64,000 nt of DNA. Source: Hymenobacter rigui (GTDB lineage Bacteria > Bacteroidota > Bacteroidia > Cytophagales > Hymenobacteraceae). The translations under genes were made by a program, and so were the position numbers. This document shows positions 41,276-49,433 of this stretch, piece after piece (position 1 is the stretch's first letter; the number at the start of each line of letters is the position of its first letter). The stretch is taken from NCBI RefSeq assembly GCF_003944715.1, contig NZ_RWIT01000017.1, forward strand, positions 21,805 to 85,804, written 5' to 3'. The notes beneath the pieces were generated by a model. The model was not told the DNA's origin. It ran no database searches and saw only the letters and a program-made list of their open reading frames with translations.

Positions 41276-41776
41276 ATGGAAGCCTTTTTCGATCAACTAC
41301 TCGGTATGCAGGCCACGGCCGATACCATCACCGTGGCCCAGACCTGCGCCCGGGCGGTGCTGGTGTTTTTGGTGGCGCTGGTGCTGCTACGGCTCTCAGG
41401 CCGGCGCACCTTCGGCGGCAACAGCGCCCTGGATATGGTGGTGAAGTTCATGTTCGGGGCCTTGCTCAGCCGCGTTATTATTGCCGATGCGCCTATGGGC
41501 ATCACCTTCGTGGCCGCCGCGGCACTGGTGGCAGTACACCGGGCGCTGGCCTACGCGCTATACTTCTCGCCCACCCTGCGCCGGCTGGTGAAAGGCTCCG
41601 ATTCCGTATTGGCCGAGGGCACCACCATTCACCAGCACGAGCTACGTCGGGCCAGTGTGAGCGAGCCGGAATTACGCGCCGGCATCCGGGCCGCCGCCAA
41701 CACCGACGACCTCAGCACCCTGGAAAAAGTACGCCTGGAGCACGACGGCGTGATTACGGTGGTGAAGAAGACTTGA
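41276..41776 (+). CDS. DUF421 (YetF-like) membrane protein
   Basis: 166 residues. About three N-terminal membrane helices (from ARAVLVFLVALVLLRL to GITFVAAAALVAVHRAL) precede a small cytosolic domain with the family pattern (DSVLAEGTTIHQHELRRASVSEPELRAGIRA ... VRLEHDGVITVV). YetF-like proteins are found across bacteria and lack a firm biochemical role. The gene starts 69 bp after the sigma-54 regulator and might be coexpressed. Confidence 0.88.
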   Translation: MEAFFDQLLGMQATADTITVAQTCARAVLVFLVALVLLRLSGRRTFGGNSALDMVVKFMFGALLSRVIIADAPMGITFVAAAALVAVHRALAYALYFSPTLRRLVKGSDSVLAEGTTIHQHELRRASVSEPELRAGIRAAANTDDLSTLEKVRLEHDGVITVVKKT

Positions 41777-41789
41777 ATATCTGGAAAAC

Positions 41790-41813
41790 AAGCGCTTTCG
41801 GAAGAAAGCGCTT
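41790..41813. terminator. Hairpin between convergent genes, probable terminator
   Basis: Perfect 10-bp stem aagcgctttc / gaaagcgctt with GGAA loop. The T-run is weak on the plus side (agcttctgactcttttt). Confidence 0.6.
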
Positions 41814-41838
41814 AGCTTCTGACTCTTTTTCTGGCGAG

Positions 41839-41994
41839 CTATACGCCGCCAATCAAGCCTAATAGTGCCCCTACCAATGCCCACCCGATATCCTCGAATA
41901 AAGAAGTCCCTCCGTTGCTATAAAAACTGAGAGACGTACACACCCAAGCCCCAAGCAGAGCAGCTGCTATTCCAAAAAGAATCTGCTTGACCAT
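41839..41994 (-). CDS. 51-residue two-helix membrane protein (new small ORF)
   Basis: Small gene on the minus strand, ATG at 41992-41994, TAG at 41839-41841. The protein starts MVKQILFGIAAALLGAWVCT and ends IGWALVGALLGLIGGV: two hydrophobic helices separated by a short polar loop (SFYSNGGTSLFED). Codons are more AT-rich than in neighbouring genes. It is 53 bp downstream of the LuxE-like gene in the same orientation. Glycine-rich helices (GxxxG-like) suggest oligomerisation. No family recognised, and it could be a chance ORF, but the clean hydrophobic pattern argues for a real gene. Confidence 0.55.
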   Translation of the reverse strand: MVKQILFGIAAALLGAWVCTSLSFYSNGGTSLFEDIGWALVGALLGLIGGV

Positions 41995-42047
41995 AACTGC
42001 TATTCTTGATTTTTAGCACCGCCATAATTAGATATCATTTTTTGATC

Positions 42048-43049
42048 TTACACCATTTGATTGCAGCCGCGCACGTCGGAGTTATCCAAGCGGCCCAGCA
42101 CTTCAAACGATCCATCGGGGTGCATCCGGGCTAGGTCCTTGGTTTCGATGAAGGCGCAGCTGTCCACGTTGGCCAGGTCGATGACGTTGAGGGCCCCGGC
42201 GGCGCGGTCAGCCGATACGGAGAATGGGTCGGAAGGGTCACGTAGCAGGACGCGCAGCTGGGGTGGCGCATGAAAACGGCCGTCACCGAAGCTATAGGCC
42301 TGGCCCAGCAGTTCCGTCATGCCGTACTCGGAGTGGATACCGACCGGCCCGAAGGCTTGTTGTAGCTCCTGGTGCAGTTCTTCCCGGATCATCTCGCGGC
42401 GGCGGCCTTTCATGCCCCCGGTTTCCAGAACCGTGAGGCCGTGCAGTTCGGGCCGGCCGGCATAGGCGGCGGCAAAATCCAGCAGCGCGTAGCTCACGCC
42501 TAGCAGCAGCACCTTGCGGTTAGGCTCCTGCTTGGCCTCAGCCAAAGCGGCCAGCAGCGCCTCATGGTCGCGCAGGAAAAAGGCGGGCTGCGTCTGACCC
42601 GAGGCCTGAGCAAAGTACTCCACCATGGCCACTAGCGAGGAATTGCCCTGCTCCAGGTACGAGGGCAGCAGGGCCAGAAACGTCCAGCCGGTAAGCGGGC
42701 CGTAGAACTGCTCGAAGATGCGGGCGGCGTGCTGGCGGTAAAGCAGCGGCTCGCGCACGAAGTGCTGGCTGCGGCTCTGGCGGGTGGTGCCGCTGCTCAG
42801 GAAGGTTTCCTGCGGCTCCCAGTCGGCGGCATCGGTGCGCACATCCTGGGTTTTAAAGAACTCGATGGGCAGAAACGGAATATCCTCCGGCCGCTGCACC
42901 TGCTCCGGCCGGCAGCCCAACGCCTGCAGATAGGCCGCGTAAGGTGCGCAGTGCTGTGCCTGGTACCGGAACAGAGCCAGAGCGGCGGCCGGAGCCGTGG
43001 CGGAGGTTACAGTGGGCAACTGACGCAGGTAATCTTCGCGGAAACTCAT
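42048..43049 (-). CDS. LuxE-like acyl-protein synthetase family protein
   Basis: 333 residues of the LuxE/acyl-CoA-synthetase-like adenylating superfamily. A Ser/Thr-rich phosphate loop (FLSSGTTRQSRS ~86-97), GIHSEYGMTELLGQAY (~235) and the C-terminal FIETKDLARMHPDGSFEVLGRLDNSD match the adenylate-forming core. LuxE activates fatty acids in bioluminescent bacteria. In Bacteroidota such orphans are thought to activate acyl or aryl groups in pathways such as pigment or lipid synthesis. There is no lux gene nearby, so the substrate is unknown. Confidence 0.85.
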   Translation of the reverse strand: MSFREDYLRQLPTVTSATAPAAALALFRYQAQHCAPYAAYLQALGCRPEQVQRPEDIPFLPIEFFKTQDVRTDAADWEPQETFLSSGTTRQSRSQHFVREPLLYRQHAARIFEQFYGPLTGWTFLALLPSYLEQGNSSLVAMVEYFAQASGQTQPAFFLRDHEALLAALAEAKQEPNRKVLLLGVSYALLDFAAAYAGRPELHGLTVLETGGMKGRRREMIREELHQELQQAFGPVGIHSEYGMTELLGQAYSFGDGRFHAPPQLRVLLRDPSDPFSVSADRAAGALNVIDLANVDSCAFIETKDLARMHPDGSFEVLGRLDNSDVRGCNQMV

Positions 43050-43166
43050 TCGGCGAGCTTAGGGTTAGCGGAATAATAGAACAATGTGGGCGGCGCTTCG
43101 TTCGTTCAGATGTTGTACCTTCCCACCCGGCAGGGGCGTGTTTCCTGGCCGTTTTTCAGCTTTTGT

Positions 43167-43730
43167 ATGATCTTACTTCGTACGCTTCGCACTACTCTGT
43201 TACTGGCAGCCACGGCACTCGTGGTGGGTTCCTGCATCAGTCCCCCGGAATACTCCGATACGCCGGAAATTGAGTTCAAGCGTATCACACAGGAGCGCAT
43301 TACGGATGCCACCGGCACCTACGATAAAGTGGTGATTACCGTCAGCTACAAAGATGGCGACGGTGACCTGGGCCTGCGCTCCACCGACACAGATCCGCCT
43401 TTCAACGTCACGAAGCCCGACAACACCCTCAACCCCGACGGCTACAATTACATTTGCCGGCTGCAGGTGCGGGATGCCGGCGGTAACTTTCAGGATATTG
43501 TCTTCTCGCCCAATGACCCTGGTTACGATGGCCGCTACCCCCGCCTTACGCCGGATGAGCAAGGCGACCGGAAAGCACCCCTGAAAGGCGACATCGACTA
43601 CTCGCTGCAGCTGTTCAAGAACTCAGTACTCAGGACGGGTACCGTACTCCGCTTCAAAATCAAAATCAAGGACCGGGCGCTGCACGTCAGCAATGAGGTG
43701 GTCACCGATGCCCTCACCCTCCAGCCCTGA
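43167..43730 (+). CDS. Lipoprotein of unknown function
   Basis: 187 residues from MILLRTLRTTLLLAATALVVGSC, with a clear lipobox (VVGSC, Cys ~23). The body is one beta-sandwich-like domain with a DGDGDLG stretch (~67), which resembles a calcium-binding loop. Homologous Bacteroidota lipoproteins are common and uncharacterised. An upstream in-frame start (43086) would place the signal sequence internally, so I reject it. It ends at a perfect 21-bp hairpin shared with the convergent E1 gene. Confidence 0.8.
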   Translation: MILLRTLRTTLLLAATALVVGSCISPPEYSDTPEIEFKRITQERITDATGTYDKVVITVSYKDGDGDLGLRSTDTDPPFNVTKPDNTLNPDGYNYICRLQVRDAGGNFQDIVFSPNDPGYDGRYPRLTPDEQGDRKAPLKGDIDYSLQLFKNSVLRTGTVLRFKIKIKDRALHVSNEVVTDALTLQP

Positions 43731-43757
43731 TACCAGTAGCCGCAAGTGGTAAGGACG

Positions 43758-43812
43758 CTGTGGGCCGCCGCCTACGAGAAGCAATGCTTTCCTCGTAGGC
43801 GGCGGCCCACAG
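43758..43812. terminator. 21-bp perfect hairpin between convergent genes
   Basis: ctgtgggccgccgcctacga(g) and exact complement at 43792-43812, with a 13-nt loop. No T-run follows directly. It may be another palindromic-repeat family that also blocks convergent read-through. Confidence 0.7.
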
Positions 43813-43829
43813 TCCGTTATAGCCCCATT

Positions 43830-46253
43830 TTAGTAGATGGCCGGGAACCGCTTGGGGTCGGCCTCCTGCATGATTTCGTACACGGCGTCGAATACGTCCT
43901 CCGCGTTGGGCTTGCTGAAGTAGTCACCATCGGAGCCGTAGGGCGGGCGGTGGGGCTGGGCAGCCAGGCAGCGCGGCTGGGAGTCGAGGAAGCGGTAGGC
44001 CTGCTGCTCGTCCAGCACCTGCTGCATCATGTAGGCCGTGGCCCCACCGGGTACGTCCTCATCGGCAAACAACACGCGGTTGGTGCGCTGCAGCGAGTCG
44101 GCAATAACGTGGTCTACGTCGAAGGGCAGCAGGGTCTGCACGTCGATTACTTCCACGTTGATGCCTGCTTCCTCCAGCTGCTTGGCGGCGTCCAGCACAA
44201 TGCGGCACATCGAGCCGTAGGTCACGATGGTCAGGTCGTCGCCCTTTTTCAGGGTTTCGGGCTGGCCCAGGGGCAGCGTAAACTCCCCCACGTTCTGCGG
44301 AATCCGCTCCTTGAGGCGGTAGCCGTTCAGGCACTCAATCACAATGGCCGGTTCATCGGAGCGCAGCAGGGTGTTGTAGAAGCCGGCGGCCTGCGTCATA
44401 TTGCGCGGCACGCACAGGTGCATGCCCCGGATGGAGCCCAGAATCATCTGAATGGGCGAGCCCGAGTGCCAGATGCCTTCGAGGCGGTGGCCGCGGGTGC
44501 GCACAATCAGCGGAGCCTTCTGGCCGCCCTTGGTGCGGTACTGCAGGCAGGCTACGTCATCACTCAGAATCTGAATGGCGTAGAGCAGGTAATCGAGGTA
44601 CTGGATTTCGGTGATGGGCCGCAGGCCGCGCATGGCCGCGCCAATGCCCTGCCCCACAATGGTGCACTCCCGGATACCGGTATCCGTCACGCGCAGCTCC
44701 CCAAACTTTTCCTGCAGGCCGGCAAAGGCCTGGTTCACGTCGCCGATGCGGCCCACGTCCTCGCCAATGGCGAAGATGCGCGGGTCGCGCTGGAAGTTGG
44801 CGTCGAAGCAGGCCTGCAGCACCTCGCGGCCGTCCACTTGCGGGGCATCGGCGGCAAACACGGCTTTCACTTCTTCAATGTTGCCAATGGCTTCCTCGCT
44901 CTGGCTGAACAGGTAAGAGTTGTACCGGTCGGCGTTTTCGGCCAGGGCCTGCTCCAGCCAGTTCTGCAGCTCGCGGCGGGCTCCGCTGCGCTGCCCGCGC
45001 ACCTGGCGCAGGGCGCGGCGCACGGTACGCACCAAATCGGCGCGGATGGGGGCCGGGTTGTGAGCCAGGGATTCTACCAGCTCATGAAGCTGATTTTCGG
45101 CCCCGTTGTCCTTCACCAACCGGTTCAGCAGCTCCACCACCTCAGCGGCTTCCCGCTTGATGGGGTTAAAAAACTCGTTCCAGGCGGCAGTGCGCGCCTG
45201 CTTCACGGTTTCTTTGGCTTCGGCTTCAATCTGGTCGAGCTCCTGCTCCGAGGCGTGGCCTTCCACCAGCAGCCACTCGCGCAGCTTGCGCAGGCAGTCG
45301 TGCTCCTCTTCCCAGCTCAGGCGGTCCTTGCTCTTGTACCGCTCGTGCGAGCCGCTGGTGCTGTGGCCCTGCGGCTGGGTTACTTCCTGCACGTGAATCA
45401 GCACGGGCACGTGCTGGGTGCGGCACACCTCCGTGGCGCGCTGGTATGTATCAACCAGGGCCGGGTAGTCCCAGCCGCGCACCCGGAAAATCTCGAAGCC
45501 ATCCTGGCCCTCGCCTTCGCGCTGGAAGCCCTTCAGGATTTCGCTGATGTTCTGTTTGGTGGTCTGGTACTCGGCAGGCACCGAAATGCCGTAGTGGTCA
45601 TCCCACACGCTCACCAGCAGCGGAATCTGCAATACGCCGGCGGCGTTGATAGCCTCAAAGAACATGCCCTCCGAGGTGCTGGCGTTGCCGATGGTGCCAA
45701 ACGCCACCTCGTTGCCATTCACCGAAAACTGCGAGAACTGGTGCAGCTCGGGGTTCTGGCGGTAGAGCTTGGAGGCGTAGGCCAGCCCTACGAGGCGGGG
45801 CATCTGGCCACCGGTGGGCGAAATATCGGCCGAGGAGTTTTTGCTCTCGGCCAGGTTCTTGAAGTTGCCGTCCTCGTCGAGGTGGCGGGTGCCGAAGTGC
45901 CCGTTCATGGCGCGGCCGGCGGTGCTGGGCTCGGCCTCCACATCGGCGTGGGCGTAGAGCTGGGCGAAATACTGCTGCAGCGTCAGCTCCCCGATGGCCA
46001 GCATAAACGTCTGGTCGCGGTAGTAGCCCGCGCGCCAGTCGCCGGCCCGGAAGGCGCGGGCCATGGCCAGCTGGGGCACTTCCTTGCCGTCGCCGAAGAT
46101 GCCGAACTTGGCTTTGCCCATGAATACTTCCTTACGGCCGGCCAGGGAGGCGTGGCGGCTTTCCCAGCCCAGGCGGTAGTCGCGGAGCAGGTCTTCTTTG
46201 CTGAGGGAGGCGACGCTGGTCTGCACGTCGGCGGCGGTTTCGGCAGTGGACAT
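43830..46253 (-). CDS. Fused E1 alpha/beta subunit of 2-oxoacid dehydrogenase
   Basis: 807 residues. The N-terminal ~350 are the thiamine-diphosphate E1-alpha part (YYRDQTFMLAIG; FGTIGNASTSEGMFFEAINAA; VSVWDDHYGISV). After a helical linker (~350-480) the E1-beta part follows (RIFAIGEDVGRIGDVNQAF; DTGIRECTIVGQGIGAAMRG; EVIDVQTLLPFD). Single-chain fusions of this type are usual in Bacteroidota and serve branched-chain 2-oxoacid (or pyruvate) dehydrogenase complexes. E2 and E3 are not in this window. The arrangement resembles the branched-chain enzyme; exact substrate is uncertain. Confidence 0.9.
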   Translation of the reverse strand: MSTAETAADVQTSVASLSKEDLLRDYRLGWESRHASLAGRKEVFMGKAKFGIFGDGKEVPQLAMARAFRAGDWRAGYYRDQTFMLAIGELTLQQYFAQLYAHADVEAEPSTAGRAMNGHFGTRHLDEDGNFKNLAESKNSSADISPTGGQMPRLVGLAYASKLYRQNPELHQFSQFSVNGNEVAFGTIGNASTSEGMFFEAINAAGVLQIPLLVSVWDDHYGISVPAEYQTTKQNISEILKGFQREGEGQDGFEIFRVRGWDYPALVDTYQRATEVCRTQHVPVLIHVQEVTQPQGHSTSGSHERYKSKDRLSWEEEHDCLRKLREWLLVEGHASEQELDQIEAEAKETVKQARTAAWNEFFNPIKREAAEVVELLNRLVKDNGAENQLHELVESLAHNPAPIRADLVRTVRRALRQVRGQRSGARRELQNWLEQALAENADRYNSYLFSQSEEAIGNIEEVKAVFAADAPQVDGREVLQACFDANFQRDPRIFAIGEDVGRIGDVNQAFAGLQEKFGELRVTDTGIRECTIVGQGIGAAMRGLRPITEIQYLDYLLYAIQILSDDVACLQYRTKGGQKAPLIVRTRGHRLEGIWHSGSPIQMILGSIRGMHLCVPRNMTQAAGFYNTLLRSDEPAIVIECLNGYRLKERIPQNVGEFTLPLGQPETLKKGDDLTIVTYGSMCRIVLDAAKQLEEAGINVEVIDVQTLLPFDVDHVIADSLQRTNRVLFADEDVPGGATAYMMQQVLDEQQAYRFLDSQPRCLAAQPHRPPYGSDGDYFSKPNAEDVFDAVYEIMQEADPKRFPAIY

Positions 46254-46414
46254 AAAATGCGGAGTAGTAGCGGGTGGTGGGTGGAACCGGTAGTACAGAA
46301 AAGGGTGGGAAAGCAGCCCAACCGGTTAACGGGCTCCCAAAAGTACGGATTTGCCGCCGATGCGGTGGTAGCCGGTTTGTGGCTATCTTTGGGAGTAGTA
46401 GAACCAGCCCGTCC

Positions 46415-46510
46415 GTCATCCTGAGCTTGCGAAGGACCTTATTACGTCAGGAGTACTACCTGCTGGTTGCTGAGTTGGCGTAGGAAGGTCCTTCGCAAGC
46501 TCAGGATGAC
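46415..46510. repeat. Palindromic repeat, 'TGTCATCCTGAGC' family, variant copy 5
   Basis: Arms gtcatcctgagcttgcgaag...attacgtc and ...aaggtccttcgcaagctcaggatgac. The arm carries paired compensating changes relative to copies 1-4 (cttgcg/cgcaag instead of cggagcg/cgctccg), so the stem is preserved. Confidence 0.88.
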
Positions 46511-46540
46511 AGATTTTGACTTTTCAACTTTCTTTCAAGC

Positions 46541-47314
46541 ATGAAATACCTTTTCTCCCTTCTGCTGACCGCGCTGGTAACCGTGGCCGCTCAGGCTCAG
46601 GGTGTGCTCACCTTCGAAAAAGAGCTGCACGACTTCGGTAGCGTGCCCGAAGGCACCATGGCTACGCATGAGTTCCGGTTCAAGAACACCGGCAACCAGC
46701 CCGTTATCATTGCCAACGTACAGGCCAGCTGCGGCTGCACCACCCCCGACTGGACCAAGACGCCCGTGCTGCCCGGTAAAACCGGCATTGTGAAAGCCGT
46801 GTACAGCAGTGCCGGCCGCCCCGGCATCTTCAACAAAACCGTTACGGTAACCAGCAACGCCACCACGCCCAGCACGGTGCTCACCATCAAAGGCAACGTG
46901 CTGAACAAGGAGCAGATGAAATCCTCGCTTACTCCGGCTCAGCTGGCTCAGTCGCCGCGCCTGACGCTGGACCGCACGGTGCATAATTTTGGCAAAATGG
47001 AAGCCGGCCAGACGGCCTCCACCAAGTTCACGGTAAAGAATACCGGTAAGCAGGATCTGGTGCTGGGTGCCATCACCTCGCAGTGCTACTGCGTGGGCTA
47101 CAAAAACGTGCCTTCGCCCATCAAACCCGGCCAGAGCGCCGTGGTGGAATTGGTGTACAGCCAGCGCAAACTGGGCAACCAGAATGAGCCCGTGGTAATT
47201 ACCAGCAACGACATTACCGGCGACGCCAAACTCACGCTGAAAGCCCTGATTGTGCAGGATTTGAATGCCAACAGCATGGTGAAGGAAAGCGGCGCTTCGG
47301 TACCATTTAAGTAA
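46541..47314 (+). CDS. Exported DUF1573 protein with two tandem domains
   Basis: 257 residues, signal peptide MKYLFSLLLTALVTVAAQA. There are two DUF1573 beta-sandwich repeats: ~23-125 (LTFEKELHDFGSVPEGTMATHEFRFKNTGNQPV ... SCGCTTPDW) and ~135-245 (LDRTVHNFGKMEAGQTASTKFTVKNTGKQDL ... SQCYCVGY). The first keeps the typical C-G-C-T motif; in the second it is CYC. DUF1573 proteins are abundant and periplasmic in Bacteroidota, with no defined role. Confidence 0.92.
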   Translation: MKYLFSLLLTALVTVAAQAQGVLTFEKELHDFGSVPEGTMATHEFRFKNTGNQPVIIANVQASCGCTTPDWTKTPVLPGKTGIVKAVYSSAGRPGIFNKTVTVTSNATTPSTVLTIKGNVLNKEQMKSSLTPAQLAQSPRLTLDRTVHNFGKMEAGQTASTKFTVKNTGKQDLVLGAITSQCYCVGYKNVPSPIKPGQSAVVELVYSQRKLGNQNEPVVITSNDITGDAKLTLKALIVQDLNANSMVKESGASVPFK

Positions 47315-47322
47315 ACCGGCGA

Positions 47323-47397
47323 GAAAAAGTAAAAAGTCAACGTGCTTCTGTAGCCTGCAACGGGGCTGTGGAAGCACGTTGACTTTTTACTTTTTCT
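47323..47397. repeat. Palindromic repeat, 'AAAAAGTAAAAAGTCAACGTGC' family
   Basis: Outer arms agaaaaagtaaaaagtcaac and exact complement gttgactttttactttttct, continuing into gtgcttc/gaagcac. The T-rich right arm could also act as terminator for the DUF1573 gene. Confidence 0.85.
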
Positions 47398-47418
47398 GGC
47401 TGACTTCGCTCGGCTGCG

Positions 47419-47426
47419 TATCTTTG
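47419..47426 (+). promoter_or_regulatory. -7 promoter box of ald
   Basis: TATCTTTG matches TAnnTTTG, 55 nt before the ATG. No clear TTG -33 was found. Confidence 0.65.
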
Positions 47427-47481
47427 CCCCGCCTTTTCCGGGCAATCCTCATCCACCCCATTTTCACACCCGCTTCGAGCC

Positions 47482-48612
47482 ATGCTAATCGGCGTACCGA
47501 AAGAAATTAAGAACAACGAAAACCGCGTTGGCCTGACCCCGGCCGGCGTAGCTGAATTCCGTAAGCACGGCCACGAGGTGTACGTGCAGGCCACCGCCGG
47601 CAACGGCAGCGGCTTCTCGGATGCCGAGTACGAGCAGGCGGGCGCCACGGTGCTCCCCACCATCGAGGACGTGTACGCCAAGGCGGAAATGATTGTGAAG
47701 GTGAAGGAGCCGATTGCCTCGGAGTACCCTCTCATCAAGGAAAACCAGCTGCTGTTTACCTACTTCCACTTTGCCTCGGGCGAGGAACTGACCCACGCCA
47801 TGATTGAGCGCAAAGCCGTGTGCCTGGCCTACGAAACCGTGGAGCTGCCCACCCGCGCGCTGCCCCTGCTCATTCCGATGAGCGAAGTAGCCGGCCGCAT
47901 GGCCCCGCAGGAAGGCGCCAAATACCTGGAGAAACCCCTGAAAGGCCGCGGCATTCTGCTGGGCGGCGTGCCCGGCGTAAAGCCCGCCGAAGTGCTGGTA
48001 CTCGGTGCCGGCATCGTGGGTACTCAGGCGGCCAAAATTGCCGCTGGTCTGGGTGCCAAAGTAACCGTAATGGACATCAGCCTGAACCGTCTGCGCGAGC
48101 TGGACGACTTCATGCCCAAAAACGTGGTAACCCAGTACTCCAACGAGTACAACATCCGCGAAGCCATCAAAACCGCCGACCTCATCATTGGCGCAGTGCT
48201 GATTCCGGGTGCCAAGGCTCCCCACCTCATCACCCGCGACATGCTGAAGACCATGCGTCCCGGCACCGTGCTGGTAGACGTGGCTGTGGACCAGGGTGGC
48301 TGCATTGAAACCTGCAAGCCCACCACCCACGAAAACCCCACCTTCATCATCGACGACATTGTGCACTACTGCGTGGCCAACATGCCGGGTGCCGTGCCGT
48401 ACACCTCTACCCTGGCCCTGACCAACGCCACGCTGCCCTACGCCGTGAAGCTGGCCAACCTAGGCTGGCAGGAAGCCTGCCGCCGCGACGAGGCCCTGCG
48501 CCTCGGCCTGAACGTGGTGCACGGCAAAGTGGTGTACAAAGGCGTAGCCGACGCCTGGGGTTTGCCCCTGGAATCGGTTGAATCGGTAATGGAAGCCGCT
48601 GTTGCCAATTAA
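47482..48612 (+). CDS. ald: Alanine dehydrogenase
   Basis: 376 residues. It interconverts L-alanine and pyruvate plus ammonia with NAD(H). The N-terminus MLIGVPKEIKNNENRVGLTPAG and the KVKEPIASEY segment are diagnostic. Catalytic Lys (~74) and His (~95, FTYFHFAS) are present, and the NAD-binding Rossmann loop is VLGAGIVGTQAAKIA (~173). The C-terminal DIVHYCVANMPGAVPYTST closes the active site. It is preceded by a consensus -7 box and appears monocistronic. Confidence 0.96.
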   Translation: MLIGVPKEIKNNENRVGLTPAGVAEFRKHGHEVYVQATAGNGSGFSDAEYEQAGATVLPTIEDVYAKAEMIVKVKEPIASEYPLIKENQLLFTYFHFASGEELTHAMIERKAVCLAYETVELPTRALPLLIPMSEVAGRMAPQEGAKYLEKPLKGRGILLGGVPGVKPAEVLVLGAGIVGTQAAKIAAGLGAKVTVMDISLNRLRELDDFMPKNVVTQYSNEYNIREAIKTADLIIGAVLIPGAKAPHLITRDMLKTMRPGTVLVDVAVDQGGCIETCKPTTHENPTFIIDDIVHYCVANMPGAVPYTSTLALTNATLPYAVKLANLGWQEACRRDEALRLGLNVVHGKVVYKGVADAWGLPLESVESVMEAAVAN

Positions 48613-48760
48613 AAATTGACAATTAAAAATTAAAAATGGAGCGTTCTGGCAGCCCGCCGGAACGCTCCATTTTTAATAGTGCCCGCCTAATGGCAGCGGG
48701 ACCTTCCGTTTTGCGTCATCCTTGCCGCTTTTAATTTTTAATTCTCAATTTTTAATTGAC
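48607..48760. repeat. Compound palindromic repeat, 'AATTAAAAATTGAC' family
   Basis: Outer arms aattaaaaattgac-aattaaaaat on the left and atttttaatt-ctcaatttttaattgac on the right. An inner hairpin aaaaatggagcgttc / gaacgctccattttt lies at 48632-48674. It starts inside the last codons of ald and ends at the start of the SUKH gene, so it supplies both gene borders. Confidence 0.85.
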
Positions 48761-48761
48761 C

Positions 48762-49361
48762 ATGAAAGGCATCCTCTATACCGGCGGCGAGCTGACGGAT
48801 TTGGTGACGTTTGCCAAGCTGCCAGGCTACCTGCAGGCGTTTTTGCGCGAGCAGAATGGCGTGGTAGCCTACTTCGGCGGGCTGCACATCCGGGGCTGCG
48901 TATCGGCCCCCAGCTGGCACTCCCTGGCCAGCGTGTGGCAGGGCGAGCGGGCCTTATGGCGCACGTATGCCGAAGTCCAGAAAGCCGACATTCCGTTTGC
49001 GCAGGACTGTGCCGGCAACCAGTTTCTGCTGCGCGGAGACGCCGTGCTGTGGCTGGACACTGAAACCGGGGAGCTGGCCGACCTGGAAGTGGACTTCAAG
49101 CACTTCCTGTTTGGGGTGGAGAAATTTCCGCTCGATGCCCTAGGCATGGAGCCACTGCGGGCGTTTCAGCAGGCGGGCGGCATACTGCAGCCTGGCCAGC
49201 TGCTGAGCCTGTATCCGCCCCTGTGCATTGCCACCAAGGGCCAATCCAAACCCAGCGCCAAAGCCGTATCCGTAACGGAGCGGCTGGCGTGGCTGGCCGA
49301 GTTTCACCGGCAGATCAAGGACTTGCCCGACGGGCAACAGGTTCGGCTGCAGCCCTTGTAG
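48762..49361 (+). CDS. SMI1/KNR4 (SUKH) family protein
   Basis: 199 residues from MKGILYTGGELTD; a TTG two codons earlier is possible but falls in the repeat. SUKH-fold features: LPGYLQAFLREQNGVVAYFGGLHIRG near the N-terminus and a central LWLDTETGELADLEVDFKHFL. SUKH proteins often serve as immunity proteins in polymorphic toxin systems, but no toxin gene is adjacent. The role is therefore unassigned. Confidence 0.75.
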   Translation: MKGILYTGGELTDLVTFAKLPGYLQAFLREQNGVVAYFGGLHIRGCVSAPSWHSLASVWQGERALWRTYAEVQKADIPFAQDCAGNQFLLRGDAVLWLDTETGELADLEVDFKHFLFGVEKFPLDALGMEPLRAFQQAGGILQPGQLLSLYPPLCIATKGQSKPSAKAVSVTERLAWLAEFHRQIKDLPDGQQVRLQPL

Positions 49362-49433
49362 TCGGCCGCGTCTTTCCGCCGTTTCTTTTCCCGCTCTGCA
49401 TCTGTTGGGGGCGTTGCCTCTTGTGTCTGCCGT

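Noticed and set aside
43746..46424. 892-residue open frame antisense to the E1 dehydrogenase
   Set aside because: Composition is typical of the complement of a GC-rich coding strand (His/Gly/Val/Gln-rich, no domain), and the opposite strand encodes a clear conserved enzyme.
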